From the NCBI GenBank assembly GCA_023375785.1, contig SZWC01016160.1, positions 1 through 59,332 on the forward strand: a DNA stretch of 59,332 bases, in the 5' to 3' direction. Shown one piece after another: positions 33,310 through 45,178 of this stretch. The DNA comes from Penium margaritaceum. Taxonomy: Eukaryota; Streptophyta; Zygnematophyceae; Desmidiales; Peniaceae. A program made the position numbers and the translations under genes. Position 1 is the stretch's first letter; each line of letters begins with the position of its first letter. The notes below the pieces were generated by a model. The model saw only the letters and a program-made list of their open reading frames with translations, was not told the DNA's origin and searched no databases.

Positions 33310-34640
33310 GTTAAGTGCCGACAACTGGTCGTGAGCTGAGTGTCACCTGGATTGTTGACTGTGGTGCCATCCATCACATGACTTGTCGTCATAGTGACTT
33401 CGTCGTGCTCAGTCCCGTTGCGTCTGTTCAGTCTGTTTGCACACAGCCTGGTCAGTCCTTCCCTGTGCAGGGAGTTGGGGTTGTGCGGTTGGATGGTCCG
33501 TTTGGCCCCTTGTACATTTCCGATGTGCTCTTTGTCCCTGCTCTTGAGCTCAGCTTGCTCTCTATTGGTACTTGTACCAGGATGGGTCTCTCTGTTGAGC
33601 ACTCCGTTGACTCTGCCACTATGACTACTCTTGACACTTGTGCCGTTGTTCTTCGTGCCTCAGTTGTTGATGACTTTTATCGTGTGTCTTGTACCACTTC
33701 CTCTGCCTTTTCTCCTTCCTCCGCACCTGCACATGTGTCTGTCACTGGTGATCTGTCTCCAGGATACCAGAGTTCACTACATCGCCGTCTTTGCCATGTG
33801 AGCTCAAATACTATGTCCAAGCTCATTCAGACTCAGCTAGCCCTCGGTCTTGACGCGGTTTCCTTCGAGAAGCTGCCCAAGACCGACTGTCTCTTCTGCG
33901 TTCAAAACATGATACATCACTGCACTTATCCTGACTCCACCTCCCGGGCACTACGACCGCTTGAGTTTGTGCACTTGGACCTTCTCGGTCCCCCCCCTGT
34001 CGAGTCCCTCTCAGATCGAGGAGGATATGTCTTCATTCTGACTGATGACTTTACGCGAATGAGGTAGGTCTACAGCCTCTGCTACAAGAGCGATACCACC
34101 TTGGCAGTTCGTCTATGGCTGGTGATGGCTAAGCCCAAGTCTCGTCAGACTCTCTACATGTTCCACTCGGATCGTGGTGGTGAGTTTGTACGTGAGATGG
34201 ACACCTTCTTTTATAGAGTGCGGCATTTTTCACCAGCTCTCTACCCCTGCTACACCATAGCAGAACAATGTGTGTAAGCACTGGAACCACACCATGGAGG
34301 ATACGGTCCATGCCATGCACTCTGAGTGTGGTCTTCCAGAGGCGTTTCCCTTTGAGGGGTTTTCCTACATGACGTGGTTCTTGAACCGCCTACCACACGA
34401 TCCTCTTCCGGACCATGTCACGCCGTACAAGTTGTGGTTTGGCCATTACGCCGACCTTCATCTTGCTCGTATTTTGGGGTCCTTAGCCTACGTCTGGTAC
34501 ACCGAGGACCAACAGGGTTCCAAGGTCTCATCTTGGGGTCGTATGTGTGCCTTCCTTGGCATTTCCTCGTAGTCAAAGGTCTGGCACTTTTGGGACCCTG
34601 CTCGTCATCGCATTGTCGAGTCTTGAGATGCTCTCTTCTT
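33310..34640 (+). pseudogene. copia-3 protease and integrase
   Basis: A 250-codon open frame (33315-34067) holds the protease (WIVDCGAIHHMTC, where the catalytic DSGA reads DCGA), the LYISDVLFVPALELSLL segment, and the pre-integrase zinc region. The integrase start LTDDFTRMR is followed by TAG (34065-34067). Past it, HSDRGGEF and the conserved PQQNG region appear as TP*QNN with TAG at 34258-34260 for the first Gln. The last part (34270-34572, WNHTMEDTVHAMHSECG) is open until TAG, where copia-7 has TGG. Confidence 0.85.
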
Positions 34641-35480
34641 TGAGGCTCTCACCTACGGTGACCTATTCAACATTCTGTCGTTGGCCGCCAAACACGTCTC
34701 CACTTGTGTGGCTTCCCGACAGATGTGGGAGTCTAGCCCTACAGATGGGTCTGTCCAAGCCTTCCCACGTGCGGTCCAGTCTCTAGCAGATGATGATCCG
34801 GCCATTTTGGCTGTCCATCCAACAGTCTCGTTGGCTCCTTCGGGCACACCTGATCCCGTGCCAGTCTTTGTCCCTTTTGGCACACTTGCTCCCGTGCCAG
34901 TCTCAGTCCCTTCTGGCACTCTTACTCCTGTGACACTCTCAGTCCCTTCTGGTACACCTGCTCCTGTGCTAGTTTTTATCCCTTCTGGAACACCTGTTTG
35001 TGTGAGAGTGTTAGTCCCTTCTAGCTCTATCACATCTCGCCTCGTGCCCGTGGTAGTCCCCTCGGTCACACCTGGTCCTCTGTCTATACCTACTTCCCCG
35101 GTGCCCGAGCCAGCACCTGTCCATGATCGTCCTACATCCTCTCCCCTCCCCAGCAAGCCTACATTCCTTGCGGCTTTGGACCAGTTGGTAGCTACACAGC
35201 CAGAGGTGAGCACCTCAGCTTTGGGCTACTCTCGTGAGCCTGGTGGTCATATTTGACCACTGGCGTCCAGGGCTCAGCGGATAGTCGATTTGGCACCTAG
35301 ACGCTCCAATGGCAGTGTTCAGAGTGGCGATCCTGGCACAAAGGCCCTTGGCCTGAATTTCTAGGCGGACTACATAGAGGTGCACCCGGCGTGCCTTGTC
35401 GGTCATGAGTTTGTATCACGATAATTCTTGGTCATTTGCGATATCGAAACCGACCTTGTCGTGGTCAGACTGAGTCCGTA
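34640..35480 (+). pseudogene. copia-3 proline-rich linker
   Basis: Thr/Pro/Val-rich 12-residue units (SGTPAPVPVSVP type, about 34840-35100) connect integrase to RT. Beyond this the conserved GTKALGL segment leads to the RT. Stops include TGA at the HI*PLASRAQ position, which is shared with copia-7. Confidence 0.75.
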
Positions 35481-35481
35481 G

Positions 35482-37085
35482 GTGTGTGTCTTACCCACCC
35501 GGAGCCCTCCCGCGAGGACGCCTGATCCAAGCACGATGAAAGAGGTACTCTCGGCTCAGGATGCAGAGTTGTGGTGTGCTGCTTGTGAGGATGAGCTGAG
35601 AGCCATCTGTGAGCATGGTGTCTATGGTCTTGTAGACCTCCCACCTGGACGGAAGGCTATACAAGTCAAGTGGGTCTTTCGCTGGAAGGTGAAGCCTGAG
35701 GGCACACTGGATTGCTACAAGGCTCGCTTGACGGCCAAGGGGTTTTCACAGGTTGAGGGTGTAGATTTTATTGACACCTTTGCACTTGTTGGCCGTATGA
35801 CCACCACTAGCGCTTTCTTTGGAGTTGTTGCTCACCACGAGTGAACGCTACACCAGATGGATGTGAACAACACAATCCTCCATGGCACCTTAAACGAGGA
35901 GATGTACGTGCTCTAACCACCTGGATTTGAGGTTGGTGACAAGGTCTGGCGCTTGTGCAAGACATAGTACAACTTGAAACAATCACCGAAGTGCTGGAAC
36001 TTGGAGATCACCTGCATAATTACACGTTTTGGTTATGTGCAGAGGGATGACGACCTATCCCTCTTTCTCGGAAAGATAGCTGAGAGCTTCACCGCCATCC
36101 TGGTCTACGTGGAAAACCTCCTGATTGCGTCTCCTTATATGGAGGTCGTTAAGGAGGCCAAGGCAATCCTTCAGGTTGCCTACAGGATGAAAGATCTTCG
36201 TCCTACAGCTATGCTTGTTAGGATGGATATCGTACGTGATCGTCACCAATGAACACTCTTACTTCATCAAGCGCGTTACGCCCATGTTGTGGAGAAGCGG
36301 TTTGCTAACCTCCTTAGTGCAATTCCCTCAGCCTCCACCTCCATAAAAACATATGGGCAAGATGCTCTGAAGGTTGTTGATCCAGCACAGTTGGGAGAGA
36401 CAGTGGACATGACCCTGTACTTGCACCTGATTGGCTCTTTGATGTACTTGGCCACTATCACATGACTCGACATTGCTTACGCCGTCAACCTCCTTGCATA
36501 GTTTTCACAGTGTCCTCAAGCGAGAACCCTTCATGCGACCATGCAAGTGGTGTGATATGTGGTCTCCTCGGACTCTGCTTTCTACGGTAGTGTTTGATGG
36601 TAGTCGACGGCTACACGGACAGTGACAAGGCGTGGAGCCCTGATGGACAGAGTCAAACAGGCTACGTGTTCCTGCTAGGTGGCACCGTTGTGTTGTGGCA
36701 CAGCGGCAAACAGTGTTGCATCGCATGTAGCTCATCAGAGATTGGGTATGTTGTGCTAGAGGTGGGGTTGCTGAGGCGGTGTGGCTGCAACATCTGATTT
36801 GTGAGTTGCGTCAGTCTATGCCTTGTATCGTTCTGTGCAATGACAGCCAGAGTACTCTTGTCATTGCACAAAACTCTAGTGTGTTTCATGCACACACAAA
36901 GCACATTGTTGTTGAGCATCACTTTGTGCATGATCTTGTGGGGCGACTGGTGATCTCTGCTTTCTGATTGCGCACGGACATACGGCGGGCTGACTTCCTG
37001 ACCAAGGCACTAGCACGCAAAAAGCTCATGGTGGCCATTTGTCCTATCGGGCTTCGCCCCCTGCTTGAGAGTGGCTGAGAGTGGG
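35482..37085 (+). pseudogene. copia-3 reverse transcriptase and RNase H
   Basis: The start is open (35482-35844, AIQVKWVFRWKVKPEG, YKARLTAKGFSQVEGVDF) and then interrupted by many stops, most one transition away from the codon in copia-7. The catalytic box is YVEN (36106-36117). RNase H follows (DGYTDSDKAWSPDG, HTKHIVVEHHFV, RRADFLTKALA) up to about 37075. The order and spacing match copia-7. Confidence 0.85.
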
Positions 37086-37176
37086 GTGTGTGAGAATGGA
37101 CAGTTGAGCATCTTGTTGCGTACCTGTGTCAGTTTTGTACGTGTATGGACATGCGTACTATCGGGTCATGGGGGAG

Positions 37177-37822
37177 TGTTGTGATGTAAGTCGCCCTCGT
37201 CTATTGATATAGCTTATAGTGACCACTCAGCCGTGTCCATGCTGGTGCCGATCCCCGATGCGGACCCAGCTGGCGTTGGAGCACTGACGGGTGGTGGCCC
37301 CACCCACTAGCAGCTACCAGAAAGCTGCCACGATGTCCTGGATGCTTGATAGGGTGTTGTGCAGTTTATCTGTAGCCACTAGAGTTTTCTGGGTGGACTC
37401 GCTCTCGAGCCCGTTTTGCATGTTTTGCATTGTCTGTCCAGCGGTCAATGCCAGACTTGTGCGTGTGACAAGCCGTAGTATCCGGCTCAAGATTTTGCAT
37501 CTCTAGGTTCAGACGGTATTGCCTTCGGATGCATGTGCGCAAACATACAGCCAAAACAGTACTTTTGGGCCGGTTTTTGGACAAACTCACACAGTCGCAT
37601 GTGTCACCTGCCATGCACCGCGACAGGTATTCATGTTGTGTGCTTGTCGGTTGTCATCTTTCTCTGCATTTCTAAGTTATTAGATCTTATGAGACTTTGC
37701 ACGTCTCCCTAGCCCAACTCTTGTTGTTTCTTGCACCTGCTTGCTTGCTAGTGCACCAGTCGACTGGACTGTGTCGCCACGTCAGCAGCAGCAAGGCTAG
37801 GAGGCGTCCTAGCAGTTTCTTG
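37177..37822 (+). repeat. 3' LTR of copia-3
   Basis: Begins TGTTGTGATGTAAG after the polypurine tract GGGGGAG and is homologous to 50025-50662. It contains TATTCAT in place of the TATTTAT seen in sister LTRs. It ends near AGCAGTTTCTTG. The reverse complement resembles the element 2 LTRs. Confidence 0.85.
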
Positions 37823-38369
37823 GTTAGATAGCTGGCCAAGCAACTGGTCAGGTTTGGCAGCACATAAGAATGCAAGCGGGTATGTTGCAGCCCTTACCTA
37901 TGGAATGAACGGCACATGGCGTGTTTAAAATAACAAAACTTATGACAACAAGGAGCATCTTGGTATTCCCTTGCTTGCATGCAGGCAAGAAGCACTCACA
38001 TGAAGATAAAGGATGTTAGTATACTACCCCCCTCCCGGTTACCTACCAGACGTACACGATTCCCTAATCTTTCTGAGTGGGCATTTCTGTTATTGCACAA
38101 ACAGCCCATTGTAAAAAATTGCAACCCAGGAATATCTTCTGCTTTCATGCAACAACAAATATTCACAGCTTAGAGCACCCAAGTAGTGCAGTGGAGAATA
38201 CCAGCTCCACCTATCTCACACTTTCATCCCTCTTCCAGACATTCACTCAGTAGAAATGCACTGAGAGTCAAGATGGGACTTTGCTGAATCCAGAGCTTCA
38301 AATCTCACTTGAAATGGTCAAGAAACGAGTACAAACGAAGCTAAAGAAATCTAACATGCAAGACTGGAC
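37823..38369. mobile_element. Spacer with a gypsy LTR fragment
   Basis: From about 38037 to 38200 the sequence TACACGATTCCCTA..TTTC.GAGT.GG.ATTTCT matches the start of the chromovirus LTR at 49271. It is a truncated LTR copy. The rest shows nothing I can name. Confidence 0.5.
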
Positions 38370-38990
38370 TAAGTACTAGTTCTACCTCCTACGTTCTGTC
38401 CCTGGTCCCTGCAATTGGTAATCTAGAAAAAATACTAAGTCTTGCGAGGTCTTGTGAGGGGAGAAGTCCCTGTCCTCCTCGTTAGTGTCTTGGCTCATGC
38501 CGTTGTGACAGATCGCGCGATCCTCGCGCGTCCTTGCTCGGCCCCTGTCCTCCTCCCTCTGCTCCAGTCCGGACATCGATCGACGGTGTGGGTCGATCGA
38601 GGCGATCGATCTGCCACATCGTCGATCGATGGTCCACATCCTCATCCTCCGCCCTTGTCGCTTGCTGATCAGACCTCCAAAGCCACTTCCGTGATTTGCG
38701 CAATTAGTGCCGGAATAAGTAGCGCACGTTCCAATGATATGAGCATCGAGCTGCGGCCGGACTAGGATAAGTGGGACACCCAAGCGGGTCAGCCCATAAT
38801 CTCTCACCGGACCCCGCTCCCATAGGAATAGACAAAATAGGATAGGTAGAAGGTTAGGAGAGAGGCTGGCCACCTCTCTCCTAGCCTTCTTGCTTTAGCT
38901 GTTTTATTTTTCTTTTATTGGACTTCAGTCAGTAGACCTTGACAACATAACAAGAAGTACAAGTCAGTAGACAAGACATGATTTTTAACA
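38370..38990 (-). repeat. 3' LTR of copia-6 (left edge approximate)
   Basis: On the minus strand, the junction GGGGGGAA|TGTTAAAAATC at 38990 is a polypurine tract followed by an LTR start. The LTR has an AATAAAAGAAAAATAAAA stretch near 38905-38925. A cluster of CGATCG/ATCGAT palindromes lies at 38515-38635. Its far end is not defined because no partner LTR lies in the window. Confidence 0.6.
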
Positions 38991-39648
38991 TTCCCCCCTG
39001 TATGTGTCAAGGTGTACTGAGAGATCCAGAGGGGGATTGGTGAACAAGGAAGTCAGAGTAGTGGAGAACAAAGAAGAGATGAGGAAAGGAATTCGGATGC
39101 ACACATGTGGGTACAACAACTGAAGGTGACATGTTGAGAGGGGGAGTTTTGGACAAGGCAGAGCAGTAAGGCAGGGAACATGAGGTAACCCCCCTGTAGG
39201 TGTGGATGTGTTCTCTTGTCTGTGTTTTTGTTTTCTGTGGCATGTGTGTGGTTGTAAGCAATCACCAAACGAGAGAGGGGGAGATATAGAGAGAGAAGGA
39301 CCTCAGCCTCACAGCTATTCATGCCCTCACCATACCATCAGGGTAGGTGTCTCAGGCCTCTTGACTCACAAAAGAGAGAGAAGGAGATGGGAAGGAGGGG
39401 ATAGAGAGGAACAGAGAGGGAGGGGATGGGAGAGAGCACTCATCCTCACATTCACTCACTGATCCTCACACAACCATCAGGGTTGGTGTCTCGGATCCTT
39501 TCACAAGACAACACTCAAAGTCCTGAAACCACTCTTGCCCTCACCATGCCAGCAGGGCAGGTGTCTCAGGCCGCTCAACTCTCACGAGGTAAAAATGACA
39601 CTAGGCCTTTCCCCCCCNCCCCCCCTCCATTTTTGCATCGTGGGAGCG
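38991..39648 (-). other. 3' untranslated region of copia-6
   Basis: Between the RNase H stop and the polypurine tract. It is rich in CTCTCTC/GAGAG stretches (39280-39440) and repeats of TCAGGNNGGTGTCTC near 39345, 39480 and 39555. One N (39608) sits in a C run. No coding signal. Confidence 0.5.
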
Positions 39649-41014
39649 TTAGAGGAGATGAAGACCCATGTTTTGACAGAGAGAAGCATGTTGCTTGGAG
39701 TCCAGGGATTTAGTGAGGATGTCAGCGACCTGTTGCTGGGTGGGGACATAATCCATGATGACTTCACCCTCAGCCACGGCATCCCGGACGTAATGGTATT
39801 GGCGTTTGACATGTTTGGTCCTGTCATGAAGAACAGGATCCTCGGATAATGCAATAGCGCCTTGGTTTTCGCAGAGAATTGGGGTTGGATGCAGTTGTTC
39901 AAAGCCCAATTCACCCAAGAACATGCGAAGCCAGACTGCTTCGCGCGTGCATTCTGATTCAGAGATGTACTCTGCTTCAGTGGAGGAAAATGCGACTACA
40001 GATTGCTTTTTGGACCGCCAGCTGACTGGTCCACCATTGATGATGAATGTATACCCGGAGGTGGATTTGCTTGTGGTCTGATCACCTGAGAGGTCTGTAT
40101 CACAGTAACCGATGAGAAGGGGCCCTTCTGTTTTCCTGTAGCGAATGGCCATGGTGGAGGTGCTGCGGAGGTATCGGATGCAGCGCTTGGCTGCCACAAT
40201 GTGATCTTTGGTGGGAGCCTTGCAGCCTTGACTGAGGATGCCGACAGCATAGGAGAGATCAGGACGGGTGCCAACTGAAGCGTACATCAAGGATCCTACC
40301 ATGCTGGGGAATGCCTTGACGTCAGCAGGTGCAGCAGCCATGTCCGGCGTGTATGGCTTTGTGAGTCCATGATGAGGAACCAGAGGAGTTGAGATGCTGG
40401 CAGAGTTGCCAAGTCCAAATTTTTCAGCCACCCATTGAGCATATGAACCCTGGTTGATATGGACAGTGTGTTGTTGATCATCTTGTTGTACTTGTATCCC
40501 CAAGTAGTAGGTGAGTGGTCCCATGTCTGTCATCTCAAAGGTTGAGGACAGTTGTTTCTTGAAGGACAGAATGTTGGGGAGAGCGCTCCCAAAAACAATC
40601 AGGTCGTCCACATACAAGATGACACCCAGTGTGGAATTTCTGTTAATCCTGATGTAGACTGAGTGATCAGAATGGAGACGTGTCAAATCCTGGGCTAAGA
40701 AGAAGTCATGAATCTTCTTGTTCCATTGTCTTGGTGCCTGTTTAAGTCCATAGAGAGACTTGTGGAGTAGGCAGACAAGGTCTTCTTCTCCTGGTTGGAT
40801 GAAGCCTTCTGGTTGGGTCATGTAGACTGTGTCTTCGAGATCTCCGTTAAGGAATGCTGATTTAACATCCATTTGATGAAGATGCCAGTTCTCTCCTGCA
40901 GCAAGGGAAAGGACCGTGCGGATAGAGGAATACTTTGCCACTGGAGCGAACGTGTCAGAGTAGTTGACACCAAGTTGTTGGCTATATCCTCTGGCAACCA
41001 GGCGAGCTTTGCGA
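39649..41014 (-). CDS. copia-6 reverse transcriptase and RNase H, intact 3' half of polyprotein
   Basis: The frame is open from the gap edge (41014) to TAA at 39649-39651, about 454 codons. It starts inside the RT (RKARLVARGYSQQLG). It carries the motifs LHQMDVKSAFLNGDL, YGLKQAPRQWN and the catalytic YVDD (40603-40614). The full copia RNase H is present: GYCDTDLSGDQTTSKST, SSTEAEYISESE, DRTKHVKRQYHYVRD and VADILTKSLD. There are no stops or frameshifts, in contrast to every other element here, so this insertion is young or recently active. The front of the element (gag to integrase, 5' LTR) is missing at the gap. Confidence 0.9.
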
Positions 41015-41039
41015 NNNNNNNNNNNNNNNNNNNNNNNNN
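41015..41039. other. Sequence gap (25 N)
   Basis: Separates copia-6, cut in mid-RT, from the DUF3987-like gene, cut at its 5' side. Neither continues across, so the true distance is unknown and may be several kilobases. Confidence 0.9.
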
Positions 41040-41100
41040 TTTTTCATGAGGTTGTTCTTGGACGACGTGAAACATTTTATTGTTGATGCTGTTCAAGCAG

Positions 41101-43943
41101 GGAGGACGAGGAACTGACAGGGCTGAACTCCTACGACTTGCGGATGGCTCCGACTGGTGTCGAGAGACAGTGTCCGCAAAGGCTGAACGGGTTGTGGAGA
41201 GTACGCATGTAGTGTTCACTGGAGCAACGCAGCCAGTGGAATTCCTCAAGTGCCATCTCTATGACAACGCGGATGGGCTATTCAACCGTTTCTCGCTGAT
41301 TGTACCATTGTCAAGTTTTGAGTGTAAGGGCATGTTGAAAACAAGTCTTGGCTGTCAAGATAAATCAATCTTCTTCAGGCTTCTTCAATGGACTGTTTGT
41401 TGATCCCCTGTCTTGACAGTTTTCAAACCAACAGTTGAGGACCAAGTGATGTTCGCGTCGCAGCCAATTATGCGGTCTCTTGTTCAAAACAGAGAGTTTG
41501 TCGAAGAGGTTTATGTGCAGTCCCATGTGGACCTTAACGACAAGGAGATGAAAAGCTACGAGGAGCTGTTTTCACCAGATGCTGTTGTGAAGACGATTCC
41601 AGATTTGCCCAGAGTTGTGGAGGTTCCCAAAGTTGTGCAAGGGTATGTAATGTGTTTGATGTGATGTGCTTACCGCATTTATTATTGGTTGGGTTGTGTG
41701 TGCTTGCAGTTTGGCTGATCTCAAATGACTAATGCTTTTGCTTGCAGCAATACCTGCGGATTCATGGCATGAACCACATGGTCGTGGATGGTCGGGTGGT
41801 TCCAAGGGACATCACGTACGAGCTGTCCCCTGAAGCGGAGGCCTTGAAGGATCACTTCGTGCGACGAATCCGGGACTGTCTTGAATTTACCGCTAACAAT
41901 GGTGGTGCGTCGCAGAATGGTACGTTGAATTGTACTTAAATGTGTCTACTTGTTTTGTTGGTTCATGTCTCATTAATAACTGGCAGCAAGTCCTTCCAAT
42001 GCAGGTTATCTTGGGAAGATGGACGGCCTCCTTGCAAAGACCATTCTTTGCTTGCATGACCTCGATGTGACCATGGGCCCACGATCTGAGCCCCAGCACG
42101 ATGGCAGCTTATACCCTGCTGAAGGAAGTGAAGGAAGTTTCGCCATCATCTCAGAAGATGTAGTGGCACGTGCTGTGATGTACGTGGAGTACCTGATCCG
42201 GGTTCAAGTTATCTTGACAAACGACAATGACGTTGCCGAGCACTTCTTCCCATAACATGATATGGCACGGTGGTTGGTGGATCATCCACGGGTCACCCGA
42301 GAGGTGAACCGAGATATCATGTTGGGTTATACCGTTGTCGCGGAAGATCTCTTGGTGCCTGGTCGGGTAAGTTGTTTGCTACGGTTGTGGTTCTGAGAGT
42401 ATGTGAGGTGTTTCTGGTCTGATGACATTGTTTTTTTTTTTTTTATGCAGGACTACTTTGACTACGTCATTGATCACATGAAGAACTTCAACCTGATTTT
42501 CTTAAGTGATTGGGCAAGATCTTACCGTCGGGTTCCCGGAATGAGGAGAGATTGGAACAAGTTACGCCTGTGTGTTGATACGATGGTTGAGTGGGGTTTA
42601 CTTTTTTGCGTGACACCGACAGGTGAGATTACTTCTTGTTTCCATGTTTAGGTCCATTAGAAGGTCTGGTAGCTGTCACTGGTTTTGAGTCGGATTGTGC
42701 AGGTGTACGGAAGGGTGTTATTGTCCTACCTAAGTTTGTCCCTGCCATGGCAGCTCAGATGAGGTGTGCAGTGAGGAATTTCCTCTCGTCTGCTGATATC
42801 TGTGTAATGCGTTTCTACACGACAGAGGAACTTGAGTACGTATGATGCTTTCTACTTCAAGTCTTTGCTTGCATGTGTAGTTTCGTGCAATGTGGGCGGT
42901 CGTATGAAGTCTGTTTTGATGAATGGTTGCGCATTGTGCAGGTGGATGGACAATCCCGGGGAACCATTGGTAGATCGTGTTTTCAGGACGCCATTCTCGG
43001 ATTGTGTGGACCATATGTATGTTGGGAAAGTACTTTGTAATCTTTGAATTGCACCTTCTTTTGAAATTGTGATGTTGATGACTGAACGTGGACGTTGTGA
43101 TGCATCTTGCAGGCTTGGCGACGAAGATGTTGATCAGGGTATGGAGGGCAATGTCGAAGCCGCTGACGAAGTTGCTGGTTTTGAGGGCGTTGGGTCCCAT
43201 GGGAGGATTGATGTGGCCGTTAGTTGTGAACTTAAATTTCGTGATTGTGAAGGGAATGCAAGAGTTGGAGTGTGTGGAGTTGGTGGTACAGTGCAACCTG
43301 TGTCGGCAACACAATCAGGCTTTGGAGGATGTGCATCTCGTGATGTAACATCAGTTCCCTCCACTGTTGGAGTGTCAAAGAAGAGGAACGCTGCTGCGGG
43401 GCATGTGGCTGCAGTGAAAAAGGGTCGTAAGGCGGCTGGTGCAAGTTCTGTCCAGGGCTTGGGACACTCTCAGACTCTCAGCAGTACGCCATTGACCAGT
43501 GGGCGACTTGTGCAAACACAGCTGGTTAGCACCGGTCTCGTTCTTGCGGACAGGCTGTTGACTCAGATTCGTGGCAGACGAGCGGATGATGCGCCTGGTG
43601 TAGCGCCAAATGTCGAGCAAGGTGCGTTTTGTAGCATGTGGTTCTGTGTGCCATGTCAGTGATGTTCAAGTTGGGGCATCATTTTGTGTAGTTGTTTTGG
43701 GTGCAGGAGAAATGAAGATGAGCGGTGCAGGAGAGGATGTAGATGTAACTGAAGGTTTGTGTCCGTGTGTGATGTAACTGAAGGGTTGGAGCTTTGACTA
43801 GTGAACCATTGTGTGAGTATATTTGGGTGTTTGCGCTGTCTTACATGAACATGTGGTGTGGTTGTTCATGTTTCTGAAATGTGTGTGTATGGTTTTTTGC
43901 AGGTACGGAGATTATTGCGACACTAGTCTTGGGCAGTACTTGA
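41101..43943 (+). CDS. DUF3987-like multi-exon gene, 5' end missing, one in-frame stop
   Basis: I reconstruct ten exons with GT-AG introns whose phases all agree: 41101-41323, 41420-41646, 41748-41919, 42005-42366, 42451-42622, 42703-42835, 42942-43016, 43113-43621, 43707-43754, 43903-43943 (TGA). Introns are 80-148 nt. The product is about 653 residues. Its start (GGRGTDRAELLRLADGSDWC, then VVFTGATQPVEFL and DGLFNRFSLIVP) has the pattern of DUF3987 proteins, which in bacteria are linked to primase/helicase-like and mobile-element proteins. Downstream YLGKMDGLLAKTILCLHDL fits the same family. Exon 8 has a bipartite nuclear signal (KKRNAAAGHVAAVKKGRK). A TAA lies in frame at 42253-42255 (FFP*HDMARW). 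A frameshift may lie near 41080, where the reading frame before the first listed exon (LFLDDVKHF) is offset. Function is unknown. Confidence 0.65.
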
Positions 43944-44390
43944 TAATGGTGCATGGTAGTGCGAGATCTGAGGAGAGCGGACCCTTTTTATTCATATTTA
44001 GTATTTGATTAGTGGTTGAGAACATTGATTTGTCCAAGTGCTTTGAAGTAAGTTGCAATAGGTCCACACTTTTTTGTAATCGCTGCTGCTTTGTTATCAA
44101 TGTAAATTTTTTGCAAGGTTGATGATTTTGCATGAATTGTCTCGGGTGTTTAAGTGGTAATATATCTTTCCAATGTGCATATTAATACGGTTACATTGCA
44201 TTGTTGTCTGTGTTGAGGATACCTTAGCACAATACACAATTCCACTGATGATGGTGCTCTTAATTGTGGGCTGGGAAAGAAAGAACGTATTGGGAGAACT
44301 AGGCTATTCTCTCGTACAGCATGCATATGTAGAATGCGCATCTCAATACACAGTCAGTTGATCTTGGAGGGGGGGGGGGGGATACACTAG
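43944..44390. other. 3' flank of the DUF3987-like gene
   Basis: AT-rich sequence with no recognisable feature. It probably includes the 3' untranslated region of the gene. Confidence 0.4.
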
Positions 44391-44950
44391 TGTACATTCT
44401 TTCTCTATGCGTTTATGTTTGGAAGTACACGAGCCAATTCACTTGGCCATTGCACCTTGTTGGTTGGTTGGGGGGGGGGGGGGGGGTGTGGGAGGGGGTG
44501 GTGATACACAAGTGTACATTGTTCCAGTGCGTGTATATGTTGTGAAGTACACGGGCCATTGAACTTAGCCAATACACTTTGTTGGTGGTTGGGGGGGGGG
44601 GGGGGGGTGTGGGAGGGGGTGGTGATACACAAGTGTACATTGTTCCAGTGCGTGTATATGTTGTGAAGTACACGGGCCATTGAACTTAGCCAATACACTT
44701 TGTTGGTGGTTGGGGGGGGGGGGGGGGGATTGTGATACACAGGTCTACATTGTTCATGTACGTGTATATGTTGGGACGTGCACGGGCCAATACACTTGGG
44801 TAATACATTTCGTTGTTGAGGGGGGGGGGGTGATACAGAAGTGTACGTTGTTCCTGTATGTGTATGTGTTGGAGCGTACACAGGCCAATACACTTAGCTA
44901 ATACATTTTGTTGTTGGGAGGGGGGGGGTGGACGTGAGTGCATTGTTTCA
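44391..44950. repeat. Minisatellite of about 100-121 bp units, each with a long G run
   Basis: Units begin GATACAC at 44391, 44502, 44623, 44733 and 44832, with a degenerate sixth near 44930. Each reads GATACACAAGTGTACATTG..., then GTGTATATGTTG..., CACGGGCCA and ends in 9-18 G. Units 2 and 3 are almost identical. Pro-rich minus-strand frames over this stretch come from the G runs and are not genes. The G runs could form quadruplexes. Confidence 0.9.
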
Positions 44951-45178
44951 GTACGTGTAGATGCTGGGAAATACACAAGTATGAACAGTGGCATCCGATT
45001 AACCTTGAAGTTGCTATCTGGTGGCTTGTCTGTGTTCATGGTTGTGAAGTTGGTGTGGACAATATTGAACATTGTATGTTACTTCTGTGTTAGTGTTGAT
45101 TGGTGGAAACAAGATGCCCTGAAACTGAATGCTTTCATTTCTCAATGTGTACATAGCTGTCCGTGTGTATAACCCTAG

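Larger units (their letters stand above)
31520..37822 (+). mobile_element. Ty1/copia retrotransposon (copia-3), 5'-truncated
   Basis: This is a sister copy of copia-7 (50025-57757). Homology begins at the gag start (31520) and runs through the 3' LTR (37177-37822). The 5' LTR, primer-binding site and leader are missing. It is riddled with stops and small indels. Confidence 0.85.

Noticed and set aside
42636..42702. Start of a separate small ORF (MFPCLGPLEGL...)
   Set aside because: This is intron sequence read in frame with exon 6 of the DUF3987-like gene. A GT donor at 42623 and AG acceptor at 42702 remove it with correct phase.
44405..44893. 162-codon Pro-rich minus-strand frame
   Set aside because: Produced by G runs of the minisatellite; the repeat explains it fully.
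44391..44950. CRISPR-like array
   Set aside because: Units are about 100-121 bp, vary in length, have no constant short repeat with unique spacers, and the context is eukaryotic.
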